A stretch of DNA of 41,993 nt. Source: Treponema sp. UBA1233. Its GTDB lineage: Bacteria; Spirochaetota; Spirochaetia; Treponematales; Treponemataceae. Both the position numbers and the translations under genes were made by a program. The notes below the pieces were generated by a model that was not told the DNA's origin, made no database searches, and saw only the letters and a list, made by a program, of their open reading frames with translations. Location of the stretch: the NCBI GenBank assembly GCA_002309305.1, contig DBWR01000020.1, positions 1 through 41,993 of the forward strand, in the 5' to 3' direction. How positions within the stretch are numbered: the stretch's first letter is position 1; each line of letters begins with the position of its first letter. Of the stretch, positions 1-7,017 are shown piece by piece.

Positions 1-609
1 GTTGACGTTTCCATAGTCACAAGCGCGCCACAGATTCAGCTTTTATCCGGAATAGGCGACACCATCAGCAAGTACACGGCATTAAAGGACTGGAAGATCG
101 ACGCGGAAATTTCGGGGAATGCAATAGACGACTTTGCCTACATGATGAGCAAGATGGCATTCAACGCGATATGCTTTAACGAGGAAAAGAACATCACGTC
201 AAAAAGTTTCATAAAGGTTCTTGCGCAGGTCCTTGTAATGGGAGGCCTTGCCATGGAAATAGCGGGAAACTCAAGGCCCTCATCAGGCTCCGAGCATCTT
301 TTCTGCCATTCACTTGAAGAAAACTTTGACCAAATCAGAATCCCACACGGAATAGCAGTTGCAATGGGAACTTACGCTTCAACTGTTTTTCACAACGGCA
401 ACATGGAAAAAATCAAGAGGATACTGCACCAGTACAAGCTGCCCGTCCGTCCAAGCCAGTGGAACATAACGGAAGAAATCTGGATAAAGGCATGGAACAG
501 TGCAAGCGCCACACGTGCAGACCGCCATTCAATTTTGGACACTGCCGATCTGAGTGCGGAAAACCTTTCAAAAATCTACAGCGAAATGGAAAGTGAGTTT
601 GCAGAATGA
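1..609 (+). CDS. sn-glycerol-1-phosphate dehydrogenase-like protein (3' part)
   Basis: This is the C-terminal 202 residues of a gene whose start lies left of the window; frame 1 is open from base 1. It resembles the iron/zinc alcohol dehydrogenase superfamily, closest to glycerol-1-phosphate dehydrogenase (EgsA/AraM type), which interconverts dihydroxyacetone phosphate and glycerol-1-phosphate in the cytoplasm. Visible family hallmarks are LLSGIGDTISKYTALKDW near the left edge, GSEHLFCHSLEE (metal-binding His region) and PHGIAVAMGTYAS (second metal His). The stop overlaps the antiporter start by four bases (ATGA), so the two are translationally coupled. The family call is good. The exact polyol substrate is not settled, because glycerol dehydrogenases and 3-dehydroquinate synthase-like relatives share these motifs. 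Confidence 0.75.
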   Translation, partial: VDVSIVTSAPQIQLLSGIGDTISKYTALKDWKIDAEISGNAIDDFAYMMSKMAFNAICFNEEKNITSKSFIKVLAQVLVMGGLAMEIAGNSRPSSGSEHLFCHSLEENFDQIRIPHGIAVAMGTYASTVFHNGNMEKIKRILHQYKLPVRPSQWNITEEIWIKAWNSASATRADRHSILDTADLSAENLSKIYSEMESEFAE

Positions 610-2075
610 GTAGTTTTTTATATCCAGATGGTGCGTCAAGTTCCTCCGTATCTGCGGCCGTCATTTCAATTTCCATCATACTGATTTCCGGTTTTTTGAT
701 GACACGCGTTACCAAAAAGCTGCGTCTTCCAAATGTTACGGCTTACATCGTTGCGGGAATCCTGATAGGTCCCTTTTGCCTGAACCTAATCCCGGAACCG
801 ATAATCAAGGGAACTGAATTTCTTCCTGACATTGCAATGGCATTCATTGCGTTCAGTACGGGACAGTTCTTCCGTCTGGATGTCCTTAAAAAAAGTGGCG
901 GCAAGGTTGTGGTCATCACTCTCTTTGAGGCACTCATCGCTTCGATCCTGGTCTTTATCATCACCTTTTTTGTGCTGCATTTGAACATGGCATTTTCCAT
1001 CGTTCTTTCCGCACTGGCTTCCACCACGGCATCCGCTTCCACAATGATGATAATACGTCAGACGGGGGCCAAGGGAAACTTTGTGGAAACCCTGCTGCAG
1101 ATTGTCGCACTGGACAACATCATAGGCCTTCTCGCATACAGTGTGGCCATTTCCATCGCAGTCCATTCAACTACGGGCGAGGCTTTTTCCATGTGGAGGA
1201 TAGCGGGTCCTATTTTAACCAACATCCTGGTCATCTTTTTGGGAGCCCTGTTCGGCCTGATTCTTTCATGGTTCGTAAGGCCCAAAACACGCACCAGTGA
1301 CAACCGCCTGATCATTTCTGTTGCATTAATGTTCGGCTTCTGCGGCATCTGTACGATATTTGACGTCTCTCCCCTCTTGGGCTGCATGTCCTTGGGCACG
1401 GTTTACATCAATGTCACCGACGACGACAAACTGTTCAAGCAGCTGAATTATTTTTCACCACCGTTTCTCCTCATGTTCTTTGTGCGCTCCGGAATGTGCT
1501 TTGACCTGAACGCCCTCCTGAACAACAGCGGTTCAATCGGTTCATCTCCACTCATCCTGATAAGCGTAATGTATTTCCTGTTCAGGATCATCGGCAAATA
1601 CATCGGCTCATTTGCAGGAAGCTCAATCGTAAAGATGAACAAGGAGATACGCAACTACCTTGGACTTGGTCTGGTTCCTCAGGCTGGAATTGCAATCGGT
1701 CTTGCCGCGTTGAGTGCCAGAACTTTGGGAGGTGAGGCAGGAAGCGCATTGGAAACCATCATCCTTGCATCAAGCGTCCTGTATGAATTTGCAGGTCCCG
1801 CATGCGCAAAGCTTTCACTTTATCTTTCCAAATCATATTCAACAAAACTGGAAGACATGGTCAGCGTGACGGAAACCACTCCCGACGGAAAGGAAAAGAC
1901 TCAGGTTGAACTTTTGATCGACCGCATTCAAAAGATACAGGAAGAACTTCCGTCACACACAATCAACGAAGCAGAAGAAGCATTTACCGAAGCAGCCGAA
2001 AGTCAGAATTCAGCATTCTGGGATGACAACCACACTCCGGGCTTTGGAAAAAGATTCAGAAATAGGAGAAAATAA
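606..2075 (+). CDS. Cation:proton antiporter (CPA2/Kef-type membrane domain)
   Basis: A 489-residue polytopic inner-membrane protein with about 12-13 hydrophobic segments between residues 15 and 420, followed by a hydrophilic acidic tail of roughly 70 residues. The fold and segment pattern match sodium or potassium/proton antiporters of the CPA2 superfamily, which exchange cations for protons. The sequence VALDNIIGLLAYS lies where CPA2 members have their paired acidic ion-binding residues, and here the pair reads Asp-Asn. No TrkA-N/RCK nucleotide-binding domain is present, unlike full KefB/KefC. The start ATG overlaps the upstream dehydrogenase stop, and the MgtC-like gene begins two bases after this stop, so the three form one operon. 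The transported ion cannot be decided from sequence. Confidence 0.82.
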   Translation: MSSFLYPDGASSSSVSAAVISISIILISGFLMTRVTKKLRLPNVTAYIVAGILIGPFCLNLIPEPIIKGTEFLPDIAMAFIAFSTGQFFRLDVLKKSGGKVVVITLFEALIASILVFIITFFVLHLNMAFSIVLSALASTTASASTMMIIRQTGAKGNFVETLLQIVALDNIIGLLAYSVAISIAVHSTTGEAFSMWRIAGPILTNILVIFLGALFGLILSWFVRPKTRTSDNRLIISVALMFGFCGICTIFDVSPLLGCMSLGTVYINVTDDDKLFKQLNYFSPPFLLMFFVRSGMCFDLNALLNNSGSIGSSPLILISVMYFLFRIIGKYIGSFAGSSIVKMNKEIRNYLGLGLVPQAGIAIGLAALSARTLGGEAGSALETIILASSVLYEFAGPACAKLSLYLSKSYSTKLEDMVSVTETTPDGKEKTQVELLIDRIQKIQEELPSHTINEAEEAFTEAAESQNSAFWDDNHTPGFGKRFRNRRK

Positions 2076-2077
2076 TC

Positions 2078-2794
2078 ATGAAGGATCCAATCGCACAATT
2101 ACTTGGAGAATGGTCAGTGGACCTGGGCATATATTCAATTCTGTTCCGCATAGGACTTGCAGTATTCCTTTCCGCACTCATCGGTTGGGAACGCTCAAGC
2201 AAAAGGCATTCGGCAGGATTCCGCACCTTCATACTCGTAACGCTATCGGGCACTGTCGTCATGCTCATTGACCTGTGGCTCAACACAATCTACGACGGAA
2301 AGATTTGCCTGCTTTCTGCAATTGCCGTCATCGCCGCAACAAGGATTGCCACCCACACGATTTTCTTTAACTCACGCAACAAGATTATGGGAATTACAAC
2401 CGCGGTATCCCTGTGGGGAAGCTGCATTCTGGGCATCGCAATAGGAGCCGGCCTCTACACGATTACCGCCGTAACTTTTGTAGCCCTTCTCTTCTGTCTT
2501 TCCAAACTCCCCCATCTTGAACACTACCTCAAGAACCGTTCCAATCATTTTGAGATTCACCTTGAGCTAAAGAACAGCCTGAACTTGCAGAATTTTGTCT
2601 CCACCATCAGGAAGCTTGGACTCACCATCGACTCCATAGAAATGAACCCCGCCTATGCAGGTTCCGGCCTGAGCGTCTATTCCATTTCAATTTCAATCTC
2701 AAGCAAGGAGCTCAAGAAATACAAGACCCACAAGGAAATAATCGAGGCCCTGAGCACTTTGGATTATATATATCATATCGAGGAGTTGGTGTAA
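2078..2794 (+). CDS. MgtC/SapB family membrane protein
   Basis: A 238-residue protein with an N-terminal MgtC/SapB membrane domain of about four or five helices (residues 20-150). It includes the family-typical LSALIGWERSSKRHSAGFRT stretch, where the conserved Arg-Thr follows the second helix. Residues 155-238 form a soluble alpha/beta domain of the ACT-like type found in longer MgtC proteins. MgtC proteins are linked to survival at low magnesium and to control of F-type ATPase, but many homologues have no defined role. The gene starts two bases after the antiporter stop, suggesting a shared role in ion or membrane-potential homeostasis. It ends 29 bases from a convergent gene, with no evident terminator. 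Confidence 0.85.
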   Translation: MKDPIAQLLGEWSVDLGIYSILFRIGLAVFLSALIGWERSSKRHSAGFRTFILVTLSGTVVMLIDLWLNTIYDGKICLLSAIAVIAATRIATHTIFFNSRNKIMGITTAVSLWGSCILGIAIGAGLYTITAVTFVALLFCLSKLPHLEHYLKNRSNHFEIHLELKNSLNLQNFVSTIRKLGLTIDSIEMNPAYAGSGLSVYSISISISSKELKKYKTHKEIIEALSTLDYIYHIEELV

Positions 2795-2823
2795 GGGATT
2801 AGGCTGTTAGTTTGTCACGCGGA

Positions 2824-4494
2824 TTACCACCAGAAGTCGGTATAGTCAAAGATTCCCAGGAGTCTGAGGCCTGCTGAAAATTCAAAGCTGTTGGAATGCT
2901 CGCTGTTGTTGTATGTCACACTGTTGCCGGAGAATGAAACATAGGGTGCCACATATTCGTTGATTACAAAACACAAATCCACTCCATAGTGCGTTCCAAA
3001 GAAAAGACGTGCGGTTTTGTCATCAAAAAGCTCAGAGACATTGGTAAAGCCAAGGCGGCCTTCTACAAACGGTATCAGCATGAAACGCCAGATATCAATA
3101 GGGATTTGAATACGCACCACCCCTCCGAATGTACTTGCCCTATGCTTTCCAGTTCCACCGTTATCTTCCATGGTAAGTTGTTCCTGCTGGAAGAAAAATC
3201 CCGCACCAAAGAATTGAAGTTCCAACAAGGCCGAAATGTCAAAGCCCCTGTCATCATCCCTTGAGTTTTCTGTGGGAACAAGAAGTGCCCCCTCAATCTT
3301 AAGTAAATATGGATCTCCATAGTAAAAATCGTTTAACCAGGAATCTCCACCATATTTTTTCAGCTTTACATTTTGACCAACACCTTCTACGGAATAAAGC
3401 TTCCATGTGCCGTTTTCCATTATCCATTCAGTTTGAATCTGCCTGCCGCTGCTTTCGAACACAACCTTGGCAAATTCCTTTGACTTATCAACAGACGCAA
3501 CCGAAAGATTGGGATCAGACCTGAAAGTATTCTTTATTACATCCGCCGTCTTATACGCAAGATATTTGTATGGATCTTCTCTGAATGACGTTTTATATGA
3601 CGTACCACCTGCATTTGTAATGTAAAGGTCTGCGGCCACGGTGCTTAAAAGCTCATTTGAAATGAACAGGTCTGCAATACTCTCCAAGTTGGTATCGTGT
3701 GAAACATGGGAACTGGGATCTTTTTTACTGATCATACTGATAAAAAGATTCAGGGGCAGTTCAGAATCACTTCTGTCCATGTAACGCCACTTACTCAAAA
3801 AATCTTTGATTGCCGGATTTTTCTCTGCTTGACTCATATCATCGAAAACATGATTCACACCCAAAAGTGTGTAAGCTGAATCTGTGTTGTTGTCATGAAG
3901 CAGGACAGGGCTACCAACAGGAGGATACTTGTATGACAGGGTAAAATAACTCCGGTCTTCATATGTGGAACCAATCGTGGCATAGTGTTCTTCCCAATGA
4001 CTGGTGGTAAAATCCGGAATCACAACGTTTTGTCCCTGTACCGGAAGTTCGTTGGTAACACGCAGGGCTTTACCGGTATAGTTTTCGGGTAACTCAATAA
4101 GAAGAAAACGGTATGTCGTATCATCCAGGGCACTGACTTTTAGCTCAGGAATGACAATCGCTTGTGAATCATGGTCGGGGGCAAAGTAAATGTCAAATGT
4201 TGTAAAATCAGAAAGCGCTTTTTCTCCGGACGTTAGAACATATTTTTTTCCCGCATCATCACGTATGACGACACCCATGTTTCCCACTTTGGCCAGGAAT
4301 GCCTTGATGTCTTCAGCCTGATCCTTGTAATTGTATTCCCTAAACCGAATCTCGGCAGACTTAAGCATTTGATAAGCCTTGTCGTTTTCACTAGGGACCA
4401 CACGGCAGACAAATTCTTTAGGAGACTGAGCAAAAAGCACCAGGGCCTGCATGAGTGCAAAACAGATAATCAAAACATTTTTTCTTCCATTCAT
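2824..4494 (-). CDS. Exported protein: degenerate trypsin-like domain plus C-terminal beta-barrel
   Basis: A 556-residue protein with a signal peptide (cleavage probably after LVLFA at about residue 22). Residues 70-240 have the rhythm of a chymotrypsin-like protease: GVVIRDDAGKKYVLTSGEKA matches the strand leading to the catalytic His, and PPVGSPVLLHD matches the strand around the catalytic Ser. Both His and Ser are absent, so this would be an inactive fold. Residues 395-556 alternate hydrophobic and polar residues with repeated FVEGRLGF and YGVDLCFV-type strands and end in two Trp, as in outer-membrane barrels with an aromatic terminus. The role is unknown; a surface or envelope binding protein is plausible. 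The gene is monocistronic, and the upstream -10 candidate lies only six bases from the ATG. Confidence 0.6.
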   Translation of the reverse strand: MNGRKNVLIICFALMQALVLFAQSPKEFVCRVVPSENDKAYQMLKSAEIRFREYNYKDQAEDIKAFLAKVGNMGVVIRDDAGKKYVLTSGEKALSDFTTFDIYFAPDHDSQAIVIPELKVSALDDTTYRFLLIELPENYTGKALRVTNELPVQGQNVVIPDFTTSHWEEHYATIGSTYEDRSYFTLSYKYPPVGSPVLLHDNNTDSAYTLLGVNHVFDDMSQAEKNPAIKDFLSKWRYMDRSDSELPLNLFISMISKKDPSSHVSHDTNLESIADLFISNELLSTVAADLYITNAGGTSYKTSFREDPYKYLAYKTADVIKNTFRSDPNLSVASVDKSKEFAKVVFESSGRQIQTEWIMENGTWKLYSVEGVGQNVKLKKYGGDSWLNDFYYGDPYLLKIEGALLVPTENSRDDDRGFDISALLELQFFGAGFFFQQEQLTMEDNGGTGKHRASTFGGVVRIQIPIDIWRFMLIPFVEGRLGFTNVSELFDDKTARLFFGTHYGVDLCFVINEYVAPYVSFSGNSVTYNNSEHSNSFEFSAGLRLLGIFDYTDFWW

Positions 4495-4500
4495 ATCTTT

Positions 4501-4529
4501 AGCTTACCACATAGAGTATGTAGGTTCAA
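4501..4529 (-). promoter_or_regulatory. Putative promoter of the exported barrel protein
   Basis: On the minus strand TTGAAC (4524-4529) is followed after 17 bases by TAAGCT (4501-4506). Six bases then separate it from the ATG at 4494, and there is no Shine-Dalgarno sequence. The -10 hexamer is poor (3 of 6 to consensus), so this is the weakest member of the close-spaced set. Confidence 0.3.
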
Positions 4530-4604
4530 GTGCAAGGCAAGGATTTGGATTTTCACAAATGAAAACTTCAAATATCGAACATTTTTCCTGCATCAAGTCA
4601 ATTC

Positions 4605-4637
4605 TAATTGACAATTATCACTTATTCCTTGATAATT
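4605..4637 (+). promoter_or_regulatory. Promoter with overlapping palindromes before the small-membrane-protein operon
   Basis: TTGACA (4608-4613), a 17-base spacer and GATAAT (4631-4636) form a near-consensus sigma70 promoter. The -35 sits inside a perfect palindrome TAATTG-A-CAATTA (4605-4617). A second inverted pair, AATTATC (4613-4619) and GATAATT (4631-4637), links the -35 and -10 regions. Such symmetry fits a repressor operator, although AT-rich palindromes also arise by chance. The first gene has a clear GGAGG site near 4648-4652. Confidence 0.6.
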
Positions 4638-4658
4638 AATTATATTCGGAGGTAAAAA

Positions 4659-4883
4659 ATGGGAAGCATTTTATTCATTCTTATTCTGGGAGTGCTTGCT
4701 TTTGGCGTAATCTTCTGTGCGGTTAAATTACATAGGATTCCCAAAGACACTGTAGAAAACCGCAACAAGAGGGTGCCGTACATTGTCCTGATGATAATAT
4801 GCATAATCTTTTTTGTCCTGCTTGCCGCCCTGGTTGGTTTTATTGCCTGGATAGGCTATAACATAGCGGTCCACGGTATGTAA
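4659..4883 (+). CDS. Small two-helix membrane protein (first of tandem pair)
   Basis: A 74-residue protein with two hydrophobic segments (about residues 3-22 and 42-68) joined by a short basic loop, IPKDTVENRNKRVPY. It is preceded by a GGAGG ribosome binding site and a strong promoter. It is clearly paralogous to the next gene: both share the loop pattern KD-x-TEN-xx-KR, LMI-x-CI at the start of helix two and a C-terminal Gly-Met. I do not recognise the family. The position at the head of a short operon ending in a PstS-like binding protein suggests an envelope role, but nothing in the sequence defines it. Confidence 0.75.
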   Translation: MGSILFILILGVLAFGVIFCAVKLHRIPKDTVENRNKRVPYIVLMIICIIFFVLLAALVGFIAWIGYNIAVHGM

Positions 4884-4902
4884 AGAGGAATGGAGGTAAC
4901 AA

Positions 4903-5121
4903 ATGCTTTTTCTCATTCTGATTCTGGGAGTGGTGATTGCGGGCTTGATCACAAGCATACGCAGGCTACATGCAGTTACAAAGGACAGCACCGAAAACCA
5001 ATCCAAAAGGCATGTATACGAAGCCCTGATGATAGTCTGCATTGTCTTTTTGGTTTTGATTAGTGCCGTCACCATCTTCATCTGCTGGCTCTGCTACAGC
5101 ATATCGGTGAACGGAATGTAA
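4903..5121 (+). CDS. Small two-helix membrane protein (second of tandem pair)
   Basis: A 72-residue paralogue of the preceding gene, 19 bases downstream, with a GGAGG site (4893-4897). Helices span about residues 2-19 and 40-65, with the loop VTKDSTENQSKRHVYEA between them. Conserved residues concentrate in the loop and the start of helix two, so these may be the functional parts, perhaps for partner contact or oligomerisation. The pair arose by tandem duplication and has diverged to roughly 45 percent identity by eye, which is old enough that both copies are probably kept for function. The function is unknown. Confidence 0.75.
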   Translation: MLFLILILGVVIAGLITSIRRLHAVTKDSTENQSKRHVYEALMIVCIVFLVLISAVTIFICWLCYSISVNGM

Positions 5122-5162
5122 CAAACGGAGAGTTGAAAAAAAAACTAAGGTGAAACTATAAT

Positions 5163-5297
5163 ATGAAGAACAGAACTTTCTTTAAGATTTTGAGCATCGT
5201 CATGGTGGCAGGAATTTTATCTACTGCCGCACTTGTGTTTTATACCGTAAGGCTTCAGGAGCATTCATCGCTCACGGCTTTTATTGCGGGGGAATGA
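5163..5297 (+). CDS. 44-residue single-helix membrane protein
   Basis: A short ORF with one hydrophobic helix (about residues 8-28) after a basic start MKNRTFFK and a short polar C-terminus. It is preceded by AAGGTG at about 5148-5153 and fits exactly between its neighbours: its TGA ends one base before the ATG of the PstS-like gene. Basic N-terminus, helix and gap-free fit support a real gene, possibly a small subunit or leader coupled to the next protein. A TATAAT hexamer directly abuts its ATG, so it might instead be part of the leader of the next gene. Confidence 0.5.
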   Translation: MKNRTFFKILSIVMVAGILSTAALVFYTVRLQEHSSLTAFIAGE

Positions 5298-5298
5298 G

Positions 5299-6270
5299 AT
5301 GAAGGAACGCGATTTTCTTAGGCCCGCCATAATTGTTTTTGCCGTACTGTTTTTTGTTGCCATTGATTCACTGGTTTATTTCCGATACACACGCAGGTTG
5401 GAAAACCATTTTGGAAAAGAGATGATTTCATCTTCAATCAACTTGAGCGAATACCAACCCTTTGATCCCGACTCAAAAATCGTAAGGGTGCAGGCCACCG
5501 AGGAACAGAAATTTCATGATGGAGATTTTCTTCCCGTACTCGATGGGGCCACAGCCCTCTTCCCAGTCTACTCCGCTGTTTTCAACTCACTGTATCCGGA
5601 AGATGCGTGCAAGTTTGACGGAATGGAATTCGATCCTGCAAGTCTGTTGCAAAAGAGAAATACCTCGGGTGCATTCAAGGCATTGAACTCAGGGGATGCG
5701 GACATAATTTTTTGCGCCACACCGTCGGAAAAGCAGCTGGAAGAAGCCAGGGCAAGCGGCATTGAACTGTCCATGACTCCCATCGGATATGAAGCCTTTG
5801 TATTTTTGGTCAACGAAAAAAATCCTGTGGACAATCTTTCGGTTCAGGAAGTAAAGGACATTTTCTCAGGAAAGATTTCACGCTGGTCGGAAGTGGGAGG
5901 CGACAAGTCATGCATTTCCGCATTAATCCGCCCAGAAGGAAGTGGAAGCCAAACCGCAATGCTTTCTTTTATGGGGGATGAAAAAATCGCACCCAAAAAT
6001 GATGCCTATAGCGGACGCACAATCGGATATTCATTCCGCTTTTATGTTCAGGGGATTGTTGGAAGCCGTGGCATAAAGCTCCTTAAACTTGACGGCGTTT
6101 ACCCGAGCAAGGAAAACATCAGAAACGGAAGCTATCCCGTGGTCAGCAATTTCTACGCAATCACCCGTGCACAAGACAAGGACAATCCATCCGTCAAAAA
6201 GATAATCGATTTCATCCTCTCACCCGCAGGCCAGAATCTGGTTGAACAAAGCGGATATGTGGAACTGTAA
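5299..6270 (+). CDS. Membrane-anchored PstS-like substrate-binding protein
   Basis: A 323-residue protein of the phosphate-type periplasmic binding family. I chose the ATG at 5299, preceded by GGGGGAA about six bases upstream, over a TTG 15 bases earlier. Residues 9-28 are a hydrophobic helix with no lipobox, so it is probably an uncleaved anchor with the domain in the periplasm. Family motifs include LDGATALFPVYSAVF, NTSGAFKALNSGDADIIF, LSVQEVKDIFSGKISRWSEVGG and RPEGSGSQTAMLSFM, the last two being very typical of PstS. No pstC, pstA, pstB or phoU genes are nearby. It is preceded by three small membrane proteins in the same direction, so it may sense or bind an anion with those partners rather than feed a transporter. 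Confidence 0.8.
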   Translation: MKERDFLRPAIIVFAVLFFVAIDSLVYFRYTRRLENHFGKEMISSSINLSEYQPFDPDSKIVRVQATEEQKFHDGDFLPVLDGATALFPVYSAVFNSLYPEDACKFDGMEFDPASLLQKRNTSGAFKALNSGDADIIFCATPSEKQLEEARASGIELSMTPIGYEAFVFLVNEKNPVDNLSVQEVKDIFSGKISRWSEVGGDKSCISALIRPEGSGSQTAMLSFMGDEKIAPKNDAYSGRTIGYSFRFYVQGIVGSRGIKLLKLDGVYPSKENIRNGSYPVVSNFYAITRAQDKDNPSVKKIIDFILSPAGQNLVEQSGYVEL

Positions 6271-6283
6271 GCCTGTTTTCCAA

Positions 6284-6312
6284 TAGACTTTTTTTCTATT
6301 TTCTTCTATCAT
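6284..6312 (+). promoter_or_regulatory. Putative close-spaced promoter of the TPR lipoprotein
   Basis: TAGACT (6284-6289), a 17-base T-rich spacer and TATCAT (6307-6312) are followed after seven bases by the ATG at 6320. No Shine-Dalgarno sequence lies in the usable window, so the transcript would be leaderless or nearly so. Confidence 0.5.
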
Positions 6313-6319
6313 TTGGGAC

Positions 6320-6979
6320 ATGAAGAACTCGATACTTTTTAGGTTTTTGTTTGCACTTGCGATTTTTTCCACCTTTACTTTTACCTCATGCATGAAAACT
6401 GGAGACATGCTCATTCAAAATGGCTCATCATATTATCAGCGCAAAAATTTTGAACAGGCAGAGGAACTTTTCATGATGGCGCTGGAAGAAAAATCAGACT
6501 TTTCAAAAGAAGACATTTACGCCATGATTGCCAACTGCCGACTGGAACTTGGTGATTACGACAATGCAATTGAATGGCGCAACAAGATTCTTGAAACAAG
6601 GAAAGACAGCGACAACTACATCAACCTGGGACTTCTTTACCGCTTCAAACAAGACGATGCCACAGCAGAGGAAATGTATAAAAAGGCACTGAATGCCGCT
6701 CCAAAAGATCCCAACGCATACGGAAGCCTGGGGTCACTCTATCTTTCACAGGATCGCATTGATGAAGCAATCCCGTATTTTCAGGAATCAATAAACCTTT
6801 ACCCATGGAACGGACAGGTACATACAAATCTAGCCATCTGCTATGGACGGAAAGGTCTCTTTGATCTGGCAGAAGAAAGCATGGCAAATGCACTGTATCT
6901 CAGATATGAAAATTTCGATAGCTTTCGTGCCGAGCTTGATGAACTGGAAAACAAAGCCGGATACGTAAAGAAGGAATAA
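6320..6979 (+). CDS. TPR-repeat lipoprotein
   Basis: A 219-residue protein with a signal peptide ending in TFTSC (lipidated Cys about residue 24), a relaxed lipobox of the kind common in spirochaetes. From residue 32 to about 205 it is built of tetratricopeptide repeats, recognisable as A-x-x-x-Y/F units such as FEQAEELFMMALEEK, YDNAIEWRNKILE, DATAEEMYKKALNAAPKDP, IDEAIPYFQESINLYP and LFDLAEESMANALYL, about five in all. TPR lipoproteins scaffold protein complexes in the periplasm or at the outer membrane. The GH31 gene follows 38 bases later with its own GGAGG site and may be co-transcribed, though a functional link is not obvious. Confidence 0.85.
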   Translation: MKNSILFRFLFALAIFSTFTFTSCMKTGDMLIQNGSSYYQRKNFEQAEELFMMALEEKSDFSKEDIYAMIANCRLELGDYDNAIEWRNKILETRKDSDNYINLGLLYRFKQDDATAEEMYKKALNAAPKDPNAYGSLGSLYLSQDRIDEAIPYFQESINLYPWNGQVHTNLAICYGRKGLFDLAEESMANALYLRYENFDSFRAELDELENKAGYVKKE

Positions 6980-7017
6980 GCGAATCAAACCGCTAAAATC
7001 GCAGACTGGAGGATGAT

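Noticed and set aside
5133..5162. TTGAAA-18-TATAAT promoter directly before the 44-residue ORF
   Set aside because: The -10 abuts the ATG, so transcription would start inside the ORF. It cannot serve that ORF, though it could feed the PstS-like gene; not called.
5284..5298. TTG start for the PstS-like gene
   Set aside because: The ATG at 5299 has a well-placed G-rich ribosome binding site and begins the membrane helix in the usual way.
6272..6319. Rho-independent terminator after the PstS-like gene
   Set aside because: AATAGA and TCTATT can pair around a T-rich loop, but the stem is short, A/T-only and overlaps a better promoter reading.
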